Assembly: GCA_036826475.1 (NCBI GenBank)
Contig: DAISWG010000011.1
Span: 1 to 64,000 of the forward strand
Source: Miltoncostaea sp036826475
GTDB taxonomy: Bacteria > Actinomycetota > Thermoleophilia > Miltoncostaeales > Miltoncostaeaceae
Reading direction: 5' to 3'
DNA: 64,000 nt
The position numbers were made by a program, and so were the translations under genes. The notes under the pieces were generated by a model. The model was not told where the DNA came from. It was given only the letters and a program-made list of their open reading frames with translations, and did not search any database. Below are positions 17,161 to 26,565 of the stretch, piece by piece (the stretch's first letter is position 1; each line of letters opens with the position of its first letter).

Positions 17161-18788
17161 GACGCCGCCCCCGGGACGGGTGCGCCGTTCCCGCACCCGC
17201 ATGCGCCGCCGCCGCATGCGCCCCCGCCGGCCTGCGCCCGCACGGCCGGCTCGGGGCGGGGCGCCGGCGGCGCGGGATGGAACCCGCCGGCGCCGTCGTG
17301 GGCGGCGCCGTTCCCCGCCGCGGGCCCGCACCCACCCGGGCCGCCGGCGAAGTCCAGGCCGCACGCACCCTGCTGCGACGCGATCGCCCCCGCCAGCTCG
17401 GCGTGGGCGGTCGGGATCACGAACCGCTCGTCGTACTTCGCCAGCGCGAGCAGCCGGTACATCTCGTCCATGCCGGCCACGTCCATCCCCACGGACGCCG
17501 GCACCGAGGCGTCCGGCTCGCCGCCGAGCGACCGCTCGCGCATGTACCGCCGCATCGCGGCCAGGCGCTTCAGGACGCGCCGGACGACCTCGTCGTCGCC
17601 GGCCGCCAGCAGGTTGGACAGGTAGCGCACCGGGATCCGGAGCCGGTCGATGGCCGGGAACACGTCGTCGGGGTCGGCGGTGCTCCCCTCGCCCTCGATC
17701 AGGCCCATCACGGGCGAGAGCGGCGGCACGTACCAGACCATCGGCAGCGTCCGGTACTCGGGGTGCAGGGGCAGCGCCACCCGGTGCTTCACGGCCAGGG
17801 CGTGGACCGGCGAGCGGCGGGCGGCGTCGATCCAGTCGGCGGGGACGCCCGCGGCCTCGGCCTCGCGCCGGACCTCGGGGTCGTCGGGGTCCAGGAACAC
17901 CTCGAGCTGGGCGTCCAGGAGGTCCGCGGGGTCCTCGACCGAGGCCGCCCGCTCCACGCGGTCGGCGTCGTAGAGGACGACGCCGAGGTACCGGATCCGG
18001 CCGACGCACGTCTCGGAGCAGATGGTCGGCATGCCCGCCTCGATGCGCGGATAGCAGAGGGTGCACTTCTCCGCCTTGCCGGACCGCCAGTTGAAGTAGA
18101 CCTTCTTGTAGGGGCAGTTCGAGACGCACATGCGCCAGCCCCGGCAGGCCTCCTGGTCGACCAGGACGATGCCGTCCTCCTCGCGCTTGTACATCGCGCC
18201 CGACGGGCACGCGGCCACGCACGAGGGGTTGAGGCAGTGCTCGCAGATCCGCGGCAGGTACATCATGAAGACGCGCTCGTACTCCATCCGCACGGCGTCC
18301 TCGATGCCGCGCAGGTTGGGGTCGGCCGGCGCGTGCTCGGGCGCGCCGGCGAGGTCGTCCTCCCAGTTGGGACCCCACTCGATCGCCATCGGCTCGCCGG
18401 TGATCGACGACACGGGACGGGCGACGGGCTGGTGCTCGGACGCGGGCGCGCTGGTCAGCGCGTCGTACTCGAACGTGAACGGCTCGTAGTAGTCGTCCAG
18501 CTCGGGCAGGTCGGGGTTGAAGAAGATGTTGAACAGCCGCCGCGAGCGGGATCCGCTCCTCAGGCCGAGGCGCCCCTTCCGGTCGAGGGCCCACCCGCCG
18601 TTCCAGGAGTCCTGGTCCTCCCACCGCTTCGGGTAGCCGACGCCCGGCTTGGTCTCGACGTCGTTGAACCACATGTACTCGGCGCCCTCGCGGTTCGTCC
18701 ACACGTTCTTGCAGGTGACGCTGCACGTGTGGCAGCCGATGCACTTGTCGAGGTTCATCACCATCCCGATGTGCGCCCGGACGCGCAT
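17157..18788 (-). CDS. narH: respiratory nitrate reductase beta subunit
   Basis: 543 residues. NarH carries the iron-sulfur wire between heme b and NarG. Cluster motifs: CIGCHTCSVTC (Cys 16, 19, 22 and 26, the E. coli positions), CEHCLNPSCVAACP, CRGWRMCVSNCP (Trp replaces one Cys, as in the family's 3Fe-4S site), and CTLCYPRI with a later Cys. The last 70 or so residues form a Gly/Ala/Pro-rich tail with five extra cysteines, unusual for NarH. Its ATG shares one base with the narG stop (TGATG). Confidence 0.95.
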   Translation of the reverse strand: MRVRAHIGMVMNLDKCIGCHTCSVTCKNVWTNREGAEYMWFNDVETKPGVGYPKRWEDQDSWNGGWALDRKGRLGLRSGSRSRRLFNIFFNPDLPELDDYYEPFTFEYDALTSAPASEHQPVARPVSSITGEPMAIEWGPNWEDDLAGAPEHAPADPNLRGIEDAVRMEYERVFMMYLPRICEHCLNPSCVAACPSGAMYKREEDGIVLVDQEACRGWRMCVSNCPYKKVYFNWRSGKAEKCTLCYPRIEAGMPTICSETCVGRIRYLGVVLYDADRVERAASVEDPADLLDAQLEVFLDPDDPEVRREAEAAGVPADWIDAARRSPVHALAVKHRVALPLHPEYRTLPMVWYVPPLSPVMGLIEGEGSTADPDDVFPAIDRLRIPVRYLSNLLAAGDDEVVRRVLKRLAAMRRYMRERSLGGEPDASVPASVGMDVAGMDEMYRLLALAKYDERFVIPTAHAELAGAIASQQGACGLDFAGGPGGCGPAAGNGAAHDGAGGFHPAPPAPRPEPAVRAQAGGGACGGGACGCGNGAPVPGAAS

Positions 18789-21700
18789 CAGTACGTCACC
18801 TCCGACGCGCGGCGGCGGATCACCGTGAGCTCGTCCCGCTGGGAGCCGGTCGGGCCGTAGTAGTTGAAGCCCCACGACAGCTGCGCGTAGCCGCCGATCA
18901 TGTGGGTCGGCTTCAGGGTGATCCGGGTCAGGGAGTTGTGGGTGCCGCCGCGCGTGCCCGAGACCTCGGAGATGGGCACGTTGATGTGCCGATCCTGGGC
19001 GTGGTACATGACCGCGGTCCCCTCGGGGATGCGGTGCGACACGACCGCCCGGCACGCGACCACGCCGTTGCGGTTGTAGGCCTCCACCCAGTCGTTGTCC
19101 CGCACGCCGATGCGCTCGGCGTCGCCCGGCCCCATCCAGATGACGGGCCCGCCGCGGAACAGGGTCAGCATGTGCTGGTTGTCCTGGTAGGTCGAGTGGA
19201 TCGACCACTTGGAGTGCGGCGTCAGGTACCGGAGCGTCACCTCGGCGACGCCGTCGTCGATCCCCTGGGGACCCAGGTGCCGGGCCAGGTTGAGGGGCGG
19301 CCGGTAGGCGGGCAGGCCCTCGCCGTACTCGAGCATCCAGGGGTGGTCGATGTAGAAGTGCTGGCGCCCGGTGAGCGTGCGGAACGGCACGCCGCGCTCG
19401 ATGTTGATCGTGAAGGGCGAGTACCGCCGCTCCCGGCTCTCCATCCCCGACCACTCGGGCGAGGCGATCACCTTGCGCGGCTGGACCTGGGTGTCCTCGA
19501 AGGAGATGCGGGTCTCGGCGTGCTCGGCGGCCAGGTCGGCCAGCGGGGTGCCGGACCGGGCCTCGAGCGCCCGGAAGCCCTCCAGGGCGAGGCGGCCGTT
19601 GGTGGTCCCCGACAGCGCCAGGATCGTCTCGCACGCCTGGTCGGCGCGCTCCATGCGCGGCCGGCCGTCGGCGGGGCCGCCGCGCACGCGCCCGTGCCGC
19701 ACCGCGAGCTCCTCCACCTCGGGGCCGGGCGTCCACGACACGCCCTTCCACGCCGTCCCCGCCGTCTCCACCAGCGGGCCGAGGGCGGTCATCTTCGCGT
19801 GGAGCGCGGGGTAGTCGCGCTCGACCGGGATCAGCTTCGGCATGGTGCGGCCCGGGACCGGCTCGCACTCGCCCAGCTTCCAGTCCCGCACGGGGGCGCC
19901 GATCTGGGCGAGCTCGTCGGGGGTGTCGTGCATCAGCGGGGCGGCGACCAGGTCGGTGCGCACGCCCAGGTGCCGCTCGGCCAGGCGCGAGAACGACTCG
20001 GCCAGGCGCACGAAGATGTCCCAGTCGGTGCGCGTCTCCCACGGCGGGCCGATGGCCGGCGTGAACGCGTGCACGAACGGGTGGAGGTCCGTGCTGGAGA
20101 GGTCGTGCTTCTCGTACCAGGTCGCCGCGGGGAGCACGACGTCGGAATGCAGGCACGAGCCGTTCATCCGGAAGTCGAGCGTGACCAGCAGGTCCAGCTT
20201 GGCCTCGGCCGCCTCGTCGCGCCACACGACGTCGCGGGGGCGCAGCTCCGGCGGCGACTCGCCACCGCGGATCTGCGCGGTGCTCACGCCGAGCAGGTGC
20301 CGCAGGAAGTGCTCGTGGCCCTTGCTCGAGGAGCCGAACAGGTTGGAGCGCCAGAGCGTGAGCACGCGCGGGAAGTTCTCGGGCGCGCCCGGGTCCTCGG
20401 CGGCGAAGCGCAGCCGGCCCTCCCGGAGCTCCCGCACCGCGTAGTCGGCGGCGGGGACGCCCTCCGCCTCGGCCGCCGCGGTGATCTCCAGCGGGTTGCG
20501 GTCGAAGCTGGGGTAGGCGGGGAGCCAGCCCATCCGCGCCGCCTTCGCGTACAGGTCGGCGAAGTGGGCGCCGGCTAGGGCGCCCTCCCCGATGGGCGAC
20601 GCGAGCTCGTCGGCGGCGAACGCCTCGTAGCGGTACTGCTCGGTGGCCAGGTACCAGAAGGGTGTCGCGGCCTGGTGGCGGGGCGGCCGGCTCCAGTCCA
20701 GGCCGAAGGCGACCTGCGAGAACCCGGTGATCGGCCGGACCTTCTCCTGGCCGACGTAGTGCGCCCAGCCGCCGCCGTTGACGCCCTGGCAGCCGCACAG
20801 CAGCACCATCCCGAGCATCGCCCGATAGATCAGGTCGGAGTGCATCCAGTGGTTGGTGCCGGCCCCCATCACGATCATCGACCGCCCGTTCGTGCGCTCG
20901 GCGTTGCGCGCGAACTCCCGGGCGATGCGGATCACCAGCTCGGCGGGCACGCCGGTGATCTCCTCCTGCCACGCCGGGGTGTACGGCCCGGGGTCGTCGA
21001 GCCCGCCCGGCCACTCGCCCGGCAGCCCGTCGCGCCCCACGCCGAGCTGGGCGGCGAGCAGGTCGAACACCGTGGTCACGAGCCGCCCGGCGACGCGCCG
21101 CACGGGCACGCCCCGGCGCATGGTGCCGCCGCCCTCGGTGTCCTCCACGTCGAAGCGCGGGAGGTCCACCGGGACCGACTCGCCCGAGTCGATCAGCGTC
21201 AGCGCCGGCTCGGCGTCGCCGAGGTCGAGGTTCCAGCGCCCGGCGCCCTCCTCGCCCCAGCGGAAGCCGATCGACCCGTTCGGCACCACCGGCGACCCGG
21301 TGGCCGCGTCCCAGAGGACGGTCTTGGCGGCGGCGTGCTCGCCGGCCTCGCCCAGGTCGGCGGCGGTCAGGAACGCCCCCGGGACGTGGGTGTCGCCCCG
21401 CTCGCGCAGCGTCACCAGGAAGGGCAGGTCGGTGAAGCGCCGCACGTAGTCGGCGAAGTACGGGACCTCGCGCTCGACGTGGAACTCGCGCAGGATGACG
21501 TGGGCCATCGCCAGCGCCAGCGCCCCGTCGGTGCCGGGCTGGGCGGCGAGCCACTGGTCGGCGAACTTGGTGTGGTCCGAGTAGTCCGGCGAGACCACGA
21601 CCGTCTTCTGGCCCTTGTAGCGCGCCTCGGTCATGAAGTGCGCGTCGGGGGTGCGCGTCATGGGGATGTTGGAGCCCCACATCATCAGGTAGCCCGCGTT

Positions 21701-22432
21701 CCACCAGTCGGCCGACTCCGGGACGTCGGTCTGGTCGCCCCAGATCTGCGGCGAGGCCGGCGGAAGGTCGGCGTACCAGTCGTAGAAGCTGGTGAGCACG
21801 CCGCCCATCAGCGAGTAGAAGCGCGCGCCCGCCGAATAGGAGGCCATGGACATCGCCGGGATCGGGGAGAACCCGACCACCCGGTCCGGGCCCCACCGCC
21901 GGATGGTGTGGACGTGGGCGGCGGCGACCATGTCGGCCACCTCGTCCCACGACGCACGGACGAAGCCGCCCTTGCCGCGCTGCGAGGTGTACGCGGCGCG
22001 CGCCTCGGGGTCGCCCACCACGGCCGCCCACGCGTCGACCGGGTCGCCCTCGCGGGACAGGGCCTCCCGGTACCGCTCGAGCAGCGCGCCCCGCACGTAG
22101 GGGTGGCGCACGCGCAGCGGGGAGTAGACGTACCACGAGAAGGAGGCGCCGCGCGGGCAGCCGCGGGGCTCGTAGTCGGGGACGTCGGCGCCGTTCTCGG
22201 GGTAGTCGGTCTGCTGGGTCTCCCACGTCACGATCCCCTGCTTGACGTGGACCTTCCACGAGCAGGAGCCGGTGCAGTTGACGCCGTGCGTCGAGCGCAC
22301 CACGCGGTCGTGCTGCCACCGGTCGCGGTAGGCCTGCTCCCACTCGCGGCTGCGCGACGTGTCGAGGGCGCTCCAGCCGCCGTTGGGCCGGCCGTTCAGG
22401 CGGTGGAGGAATCTGGGTGTGCGGACGGTCAC
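18788..22432 (-). CDS. narG: respiratory nitrate reductase alpha subunit (Mo-bis-MGD)
   Basis: 1214 residues from GTG 22432, chosen because GGAGG lies six bases upstream and because it places the FS0 cluster ligands at His 49, Cys 53, Cys 57 and Cys 92, the E. coli numbering. NarG reduces nitrate to nitrite on the cytoplasmic side. The molybdenum-ligand region FYDWYADLPPASPQ and the following SADWWNAGYLMMWGSN are intact, and there is no Tat signal. It heads the narGHJI-narK-moeA operon. Confidence 0.95.
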   Translation of the reverse strand: MTVRTPRFLHRLNGRPNGGWSALDTSRSREWEQAYRDRWQHDRVVRSTHGVNCTGSCSWKVHVKQGIVTWETQQTDYPENGADVPDYEPRGCPRGASFSWYVYSPLRVRHPYVRGALLERYREALSREGDPVDAWAAVVGDPEARAAYTSQRGKGGFVRASWDEVADMVAAAHVHTIRRWGPDRVVGFSPIPAMSMASYSAGARFYSLMGGVLTSFYDWYADLPPASPQIWGDQTDVPESADWWNAGYLMMWGSNIPMTRTPDAHFMTEARYKGQKTVVVSPDYSDHTKFADQWLAAQPGTDGALALAMAHVILREFHVEREVPYFADYVRRFTDLPFLVTLRERGDTHVPGAFLTAADLGEAGEHAAAKTVLWDAATGSPVVPNGSIGFRWGEEGAGRWNLDLGDAEPALTLIDSGESVPVDLPRFDVEDTEGGGTMRRGVPVRRVAGRLVTTVFDLLAAQLGVGRDGLPGEWPGGLDDPGPYTPAWQEEITGVPAELVIRIAREFARNAERTNGRSMIVMGAGTNHWMHSDLIYRAMLGMVLLCGCQGVNGGGWAHYVGQEKVRPITGFSQVAFGLDWSRPPRHQAATPFWYLATEQYRYEAFAADELASPIGEGALAGAHFADLYAKAARMGWLPAYPSFDRNPLEITAAAEAEGVPAADYAVRELREGRLRFAAEDPGAPENFPRVLTLWRSNLFGSSSKGHEHFLRHLLGVSTAQIRGGESPPELRPRDVVWRDEAAEAKLDLLVTLDFRMNGSCLHSDVVLPAATWYEKHDLSSTDLHPFVHAFTPAIGPPWETRTDWDIFVRLAESFSRLAERHLGVRTDLVAAPLMHDTPDELAQIGAPVRDWKLGECEPVPGRTMPKLIPVERDYPALHAKMTALGPLVETAGTAWKGVSWTPGPEVEELAVRHGRVRGGPADGRPRMERADQACETILALSGTTNGRLALEGFRALEARSGTPLADLAAEHAETRISFEDTQVQPRKVIASPEWSGMESRERRYSPFTINIERGVPFRTLTGRQHFYIDHPWMLEYGEGLPAYRPPLNLARHLGPQGIDDGVAEVTLRYLTPHSKWSIHSTYQDNQHMLTLFRGGPVIWMGPGDAERIGVRDNDWVEAYNRNGVVACRAVVSHRIPEGTAVMYHAQDRHINVPISEVSGTRGGTHNSLTRITLKPTHMIGGYAQLSWGFNYYGPTGSQRDELTVIRRRASEVTY

Positions 22433-22593
22433 GTGGCCTCCGGGTCGGCGCTCCGCGTGCACCGACCCTCCGCTCGGGGATGTCGCCGACCATCCGCGCC
22501 GGCGCGGTCGGCGCCCCGGCGGTTCCCCGAACCGCGCTGCGGCCGGCCCGCAACGCCGCGCCGTGACCGTCTGGCGTCGTCCCGCATCCGCCG

Positions 22594-22625
22594 CGTTATA
22601 TAGTTGAGCGTAATGTCGAAAAAAT
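22594..22625. promoter_or_regulatory. AT-rich divergent promoter region between nar operon and DUF6457/HTH genes
   Basis: The 248-bp gap 22433-22680 holds an AT-rich island (GTTATATAGTTGAG followed by TAATGT and GAAAAAA) that stands out in 74% GC DNA and probably contains both -10 elements. Nearer narG, at 22484-22513, 8-bp inverted arms CGCCGACC/GGTCGGCG flank a CG-rich core and may be an operator or a leader hairpin. No perfect FNR box (TTGAT-N4-ATCAA) is present. Confidence 0.5.
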
Positions 22626-22680
22626 GGGTCCGCCGCCCCTGCCGGCGGTCGGGCCCGCGTCCGGGCGACCGGGAGGCGAC

Positions 22681-22908
22681 GTGACCGAGCGTGAGTGGAT
22701 CGACGGGTTCGCGGCGGCGCTGGGGGTCGCGTCGCCGGGGGACGACCAGGTGGCGGTCATCCTGGAGCTGGCCGGCGAGGCCGCGCACGCCTCGCAGCGG
22801 ACGGCGGCCCCGGTGGCCTGCTGGATGGGCGCGGCGGCGGGCATCGCGCCGGCCGAGGCGCTGGAGCTGGCGCGCCGGGTAGCCGCGGGAGGCGAGGGGA
22901 CGCCATGA
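22681..22908 (+). CDS. DUF6457 domain-containing small protein
   Basis: 75 residues from GTG 22681, with GGGAGG at 22671-22676. The family pattern of a Trp near the N-terminus (EREWIDGFAAALG), then AGEAAHASQRTAAPVACWMGAAAGI is clear. DUF6457 proteins occur in actinobacteria, often near molybdenum-cofactor genes; their function is unknown. Here it diverges from the nar/moeA operon, consistent with that context. Its stop overlaps the ATG of the HTH regulator (ATGA). Confidence 0.82.
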   Translation: MTEREWIDGFAAALGVASPGDDQVAVILELAGEAAHASQRTAAPVACWMGAAAGIAPAEALELARRVAAGGEGTP

Positions 22909-23597
22909 CCACGGCCCGGCGGGGGGGGGGGGTCGGCGCCCTGGCCCCCGCCCGCCACACGCGTGCGGCGGCGCTGGGACGGCCGGCCGCGCGACGCGTC
23001 GCCGCCGTCCTGGAGCGGGCGGACGGGCCGATGACGGCGCAGGAGGTGGCCGACGCGCTGGACCTCCACCACTCCGGCGTCCGCGGCCACCTGGCCGCGC
23101 TGGAGCGGGCGGGGGTCCTCGAGAGCCGCACCGACCCGCCGCGCGGCAGGGGGCGTCCGGTGCGCCGCTACGCGTGGGCGGCGGACCCCGACGAGCGGGA
23201 GGCGGAGGGCCACCGCGAGCTGGTGCGCCTGCTGATGACGCTGGTGGGGCGGCTGGACCTGCGGCCCGACGAGATGGAGCGCTTCGGCGAGTCGCAGGGC
23301 GAGACCGTCCCACGCCCGGGCGGCGGCATGCAGGAGCTGTGGCGGGCGTTCGCGCGGATGGGGTTCGCACCCCGGCGGCCCGGCGGGGAGTCGCTCGACC
23401 TGATCCTGGACCGCTGCCCCTTCGCCGACGGCGTCGAGGCCCCCGGCGGCGAGCTGATCTGCCTGCTCCACCGCGGGCTGGCGCGCGGCATCCTGACCCG
23501 CGCCGCGCCCGGCGTGACGGTGGAGGGCCTCACGGTCCAGGACCCCCGGCGCGCCGGCTGCCGGCTGCGCATCGCCGACGTGCGACGCTCAAGGTGA
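22905..23597 (+). CDS. HTH transcriptional regulator with C-terminal Cys/His cluster
   Basis: 230 residues. A winged helix (about 25-90: RRVAAVLERADGPMTAQEVADALDLHHSGVRGHLAALERAGVL) is followed by a C-terminal domain with Cys 171 (DRCPF), Cys 186 and His 189 (ICLLH) and Cys 219. This resembles SufR-type and related regulators that bind an Fe-S cluster or metal through such residues. Divergent from narG, it is a good candidate regulator of the nitrate operon by oxygen, NO or iron status; this is inference. A 12-G run at 22921-22932 lies within codons 6-10. Confidence 0.82.
   Translation: MTTARRGGGVGALAPARHTRAAALGRPAARRVAAVLERADGPMTAQEVADALDLHHSGVRGHLAALERAGVLESRTDPPRGRGRPVRRYAWAADPDEREAEGHRELVRLLMTLVGRLDLRPDEMERFGESQGETVPRPGGGMQELWRAFARMGFAPRRPGGESLDLILDRCPFADGVEAPGGELICLLHRGLARGILTRAAPGVTVEGLTVQDPRRAGCRLRIADVRRSR
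22921..22932 (+). repeat. 12-G homopolymer in the HTH regulator reading frame
   Basis: Twelve consecutive G bases encode part of Arg-Gly-Gly-Gly-Val in the N-terminus of the regulator. Runs of this length are prone to slippage and could switch the gene on and off. An assembly or sequencing length error is equally possible. Confidence 0.9.
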
Positions 23598-23613
23598 CGG
23601 GGGCGCACGCCGA

Positions 23614-24474
23614 GTGGACGGTGTGCTGTCCGCCGACGTGCTCCTGCGCATCTTCGACGCCCTCGAGTCGGGGCTGGTGGTCCGCGGGGAGGATGGGACG
23701 GTGGTGGCGGCCAACGCGGCCGCCCGCCTGCTGATCGCGTCGGCGCCCCACCTGGCGGACCCGGGCGCGGGCGACCCGGGCGAGCACCGCATGACCGACG
23801 CCGGCGGCGGCGTGCGCTGGATCGACGAGCGCCGGATCCCGCTCGGCCGCGACGGCGTGGAGCTGGCGGTGCTGCACGACGTGACCCGGCAGCGCGAGGG
23901 CGAGGACCAGCTGACGCAGGCGCTCGCCGAGATGAGCTCCACCTACGTCGAGCTGGACCTGGCGCGCGACGAGATCGACCGCGTCGCCCGCACCGACGCG
24001 CTGACGGGCGCTGCCAACCGCGGGCACGGCGCCGAGGCGCTGGCGGCGGCGGTCGCGGCGGGGCCGGCCGGGGTGCTGCTGCTCGACGTCGACCACTTCA
24101 AGCGCACCAACGACACGCACGGGCACGCCGCCGGCGACGCGGTGCTCGTCGAGGTGGTGCGCCGCGCGTCGGCGGCGGTCCGGCGCGACGACCTCGTCGC
24201 ACGGTGGGGCGGCGAGGAGTTCCTGGTGCTGGTGGCCGACGCACCCGGCCCCGACGCCCTCGCCCGGCTGGGCGAGCGTGTGCGCGCCGGGATCGCCGAG
24301 GCGCCGGTGGCGGTGGGTGGCGCGCGGATCCGCGTGACCGTCTCCGTGGGCGCCGCGGTCACCGGGACGGGGACCCCGTCCGCCGACGCCCTCGTCGCCG
24401 CGGCGGACGACGCGCTCTACGCCGCCAAGGACGCCGGACGCGACCGGGTCATGCTGGCGCCCCCGCTCCCGTGA
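23614..24474 (+). CDS. diguanylate cyclase with N-terminal PAS-like domain
   Basis: 286 residues from GTG 23614, 16 bp after the HTH gene. Residues about 7-92 look PAS-like (IFDALESGLVVRGEDGTVVAANAAA), followed by a helical linker (95-125) and a GGDEF domain with LTGAANR, LDVDHFKRTND and the active-site GGEEF at 199-203. An RxxD inhibitory site (Arg 190 to Asp 193) lies five residues before it. The protein should make cyclic di-GMP from GTP and be product-inhibited. No membrane segment or EAL domain; probably soluble. Confidence 0.92.
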   Translation: MDGVLSADVLLRIFDALESGLVVRGEDGTVVAANAAARLLIASAPHLADPGAGDPGEHRMTDAGGGVRWIDERRIPLGRDGVELAVLHDVTRQREGEDQLTQALAEMSSTYVELDLARDEIDRVARTDALTGAANRGHGAEALAAAVAAGPAGVLLLDVDHFKRTNDTHGHAAGDAVLVEVVRRASAAVRRDDLVARWGGEEFLVLVADAPGPDALARLGERVRAGIAEAPVAVGGARIRVTVSVGAAVTGTGTPSADALVAAADDALYAAKDAGRDRVMLAPPLP

Positions 24475-24501
24475 GGGCCGGCGCGGAACACCCGCCCGCC
24501 C

Positions 24502-25290
24502 TCAGGGCAGCCGGATGAAGCGGACCGTCACGCGGTTCTGTCCGACGTCGGTGGCGTTGCCGGTCAACGGACCCGACGAGATGGGCTGCGACGTGCGCGC
24601 GCGGGGCGAGGCCAGCCGGATCACGAACGCCTGACGTCCGCCGAAGACGAGGGCCGGCGCGATCAGCTCGGGGCGTAGGGGCGGGGGGTTCGGCCACCCG
24701 TAGCGCAGATCCGGCGTCCCGCCGTAGACCTGGCTCACCGGGCACGCGATGTCCTCCACGGCGAGCAGTCCGGAGTTGCGGATCCGCAGGAGGCCGTTCG
24801 CATAGCCCAGGGCGATGCTGGTCCGGAGCTTCTGGGGGACGCCGCAGTCGGGGCCGGCCGAGAGGTCCTCGCTCGCGGGCGGGCAGGCGTCGGGCGCCCC
24901 CACCGGCGTCCGGGTGGCGCTGCCGCTGCTGCGCCGGGTGATGGTGCCGACGGCCGTGAAGACCGGCACCGCATTGCCCACGCGGCGCATGATCACCGGG
25001 GCGCGGGGGCCGGTGCCGAGGCGGGTGAACTCCACGACCACGCCGCGGCCGCGCCGCCAGACCGCGGTCTCGGTGATGTGCACGTTCACCTGGGCGTTGC
25101 AGATGGGGGTCGAGCCCCCGAGGTCGAGGTCGCGGACCGCCTGGGCCTCGCCCTCCACCACCAGCCGGAACCGCTCGCTCTGGAGCCCCGGGACCCCGGG
25201 CGGCGCCTGCGCGGCGGCGACCCCGGCGCCGCAGCACGTCAGCAGCGCGGCGGCACAGACGGCGATGCGATTGCGGAACGGGGTCGGCAC
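24502..25290 (-). CDS. secreted protein of unknown function
   Basis: 262 residues from GTG 25290. The N-terminus (RNRIAVCAAALLTCCGAGVAAAQA) is a Sec signal with cleavage likely after AAAQA. The mature part is beta-rich and has several cysteines that could pair. I do not recognise the family. A TAGCGT -10 box at 25304-25299 lies eight bases before the GTG, and its first three bases are also the stop codon of the upstream MFS gene. No Shine-Dalgarno is seen, so a leaderless message is likely. Confidence 0.68.
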   Translation of the reverse strand: MPTPFRNRIAVCAAALLTCCGAGVAAAQAPPGVPGLQSERFRLVVEGEAQAVRDLDLGGSTPICNAQVNVHITETAVWRRGRGVVVEFTRLGTGPRAPVIMRRVGNAVPVFTAVGTITRRSSGSATRTPVGAPDACPPASEDLSAGPDCGVPQKLRTSIALGYANGLLRIRNSGLLAVEDIACPVSQVYGGTPDLRYGWPNPPPLRPELIAPALVFGGRQAFVIRLASPRARTSQPISSGPLTGNATDVGQNRVTVRFIRLP

Positions 25291-25301
25291 GCATGCCGAC
25301 G

Positions 25302-26565
25302 CTATTCGAACGCCTCCACGGGGGCAACGCCCCCCAGACGCGGCCGGGATGCGGTGAGCAGCACGACCCCCATCGTCGCGGCGACGGCCCAGGCGAGGGG
25401 GACCAGGCCGGTGACGCCGATCAGCAGCCCGGTGGTGACGCCGGCCGCCGCGGCGGTGATGCTCGCGGCCAGGTCGGCCGTCCCGAGCGCGGACGCGCGG
25501 TCTCCGGGGCCGGCCGCCGCGCCGGCGGCGGCCGTGACCCCCAGGTGGCTCGCGCACCAGCCGGCGCCCAGGGCCGCCAGCCCCCCGGCGGCGATCACCG
25601 GCATCTGGGTGAACGTGCTCAGCATGGCGCCCGCCACGCACAGTGCGGCCGCCGCCGTCAGGCCGTCGCGGTGGCCCCAGCGGTCGATGGCGGCGCCCAG
25701 CAGCGGCGCGAGGCCGTACATGGCGGCGAGGTGCGCGCCGAGGATCAGGGCCATCAGCCCGTCGCCGCCGCCGTCGTGGTGGATGTGGACGGGGACCACG
25801 GACATCAGGGCGAGCATCGACGCCTGCGCGCCGGCGACCACCAGCGTCGCCGTCCCCATGCCCCGGGCCCGGCGGGCGCGGGGGCGGGGCGCCGGCGCCG
25901 GGGTCGTCCCGCGCACCGGCGCGACGCGGAGCCGCGAGACCGCGGCCGCCCCGGCCGCGCCGAGCGCCGGCACCGCGAGCCACGGCAGCATGTGCGGGTC
26001 GAGCCCCGTCTGCGTCGCGACGTGGCGCAACCCCGCGACGAGGGCCGGTCCCGAGAGCGCCCCGGCGGCGCCCACGGCGAGGATCCGCCCGACGGCGCGC
26101 CCCCGCTCGCCCGCGGGGTGCAGGTCGACCGCGATGGACCGGCCCAGCAGGGCGGCGCCGTGCCCGAGTCCGAGCGGGACGGCGGCCAGCAGGATCGCCC
26201 GCGGCGCGTGCGCGGCGCCCGCGGCGGCCGCGGCGACGCCGGCGCCCCCGTAGAGGAGGTGGCCGGCGACCAGGCAGGCCCGCGGCCCCCCGCGCCCCCT
26301 GGGCCGTCCCCCCAGGAACNNNNNNNNNNAGCATCGGCGCGAGGAACCAGGCGACGCGGTCCACCGCGTCCGCGGCCCCCGCCCCGCCCGCCAGGATGAA
26401 CACGGCCAGCAGGGTCCCGCCGAGCCCTTCCCGGCCGGAGAGCTCGTGCAGCGACAGCGGCCCGATGGTGACCGTGATTCCGGTGACGGCGAACGCCGCC
26501 GCCTGGGCCAGGCCGAGCATGCGGACCGCGTGGCGGGCGCCGTCGTCGTCGCGTCGATGGGGCAT
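25302..26565 (-). CDS. MFS transporter interrupted by assembly gap
   Basis: The N-terminal two membrane segments are read from ATG 26565 (MPHRRDDDGARHAVRMLGLAQ), then ten N interrupt the gene at 26320-26329. The remaining ten or so segments continue in another frame from about 26319 to the TAG at 25302. The frames agree only if the real gap is a multiple of three rather than ten, so this is an assembly break and not a pseudogene. A TAGCGT box six bases before the ATG implies a leaderless promoter. General MFS exporter character; substrate unknown. Confidence 0.75.
26320..26329. other. scaffold gap (ten N)
   Basis: Ten undetermined bases within the MFS gene. The reading-frame shift across them shows that the true length is not ten. 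Confidence 0.99.

Noticed and set aside
22594..22625. FNR box in the nar promoter
   Set aside because: TTGAG-N4-ATGTC deviates from TTGAT-N4-ATCAA in the right half; no symmetric site is present.
25302..26565. MFS gene as a frameshifted pseudogene
   Set aside because: The frame change coincides with the ten-N gap, so it is an assembly artefact until the gap is filled.
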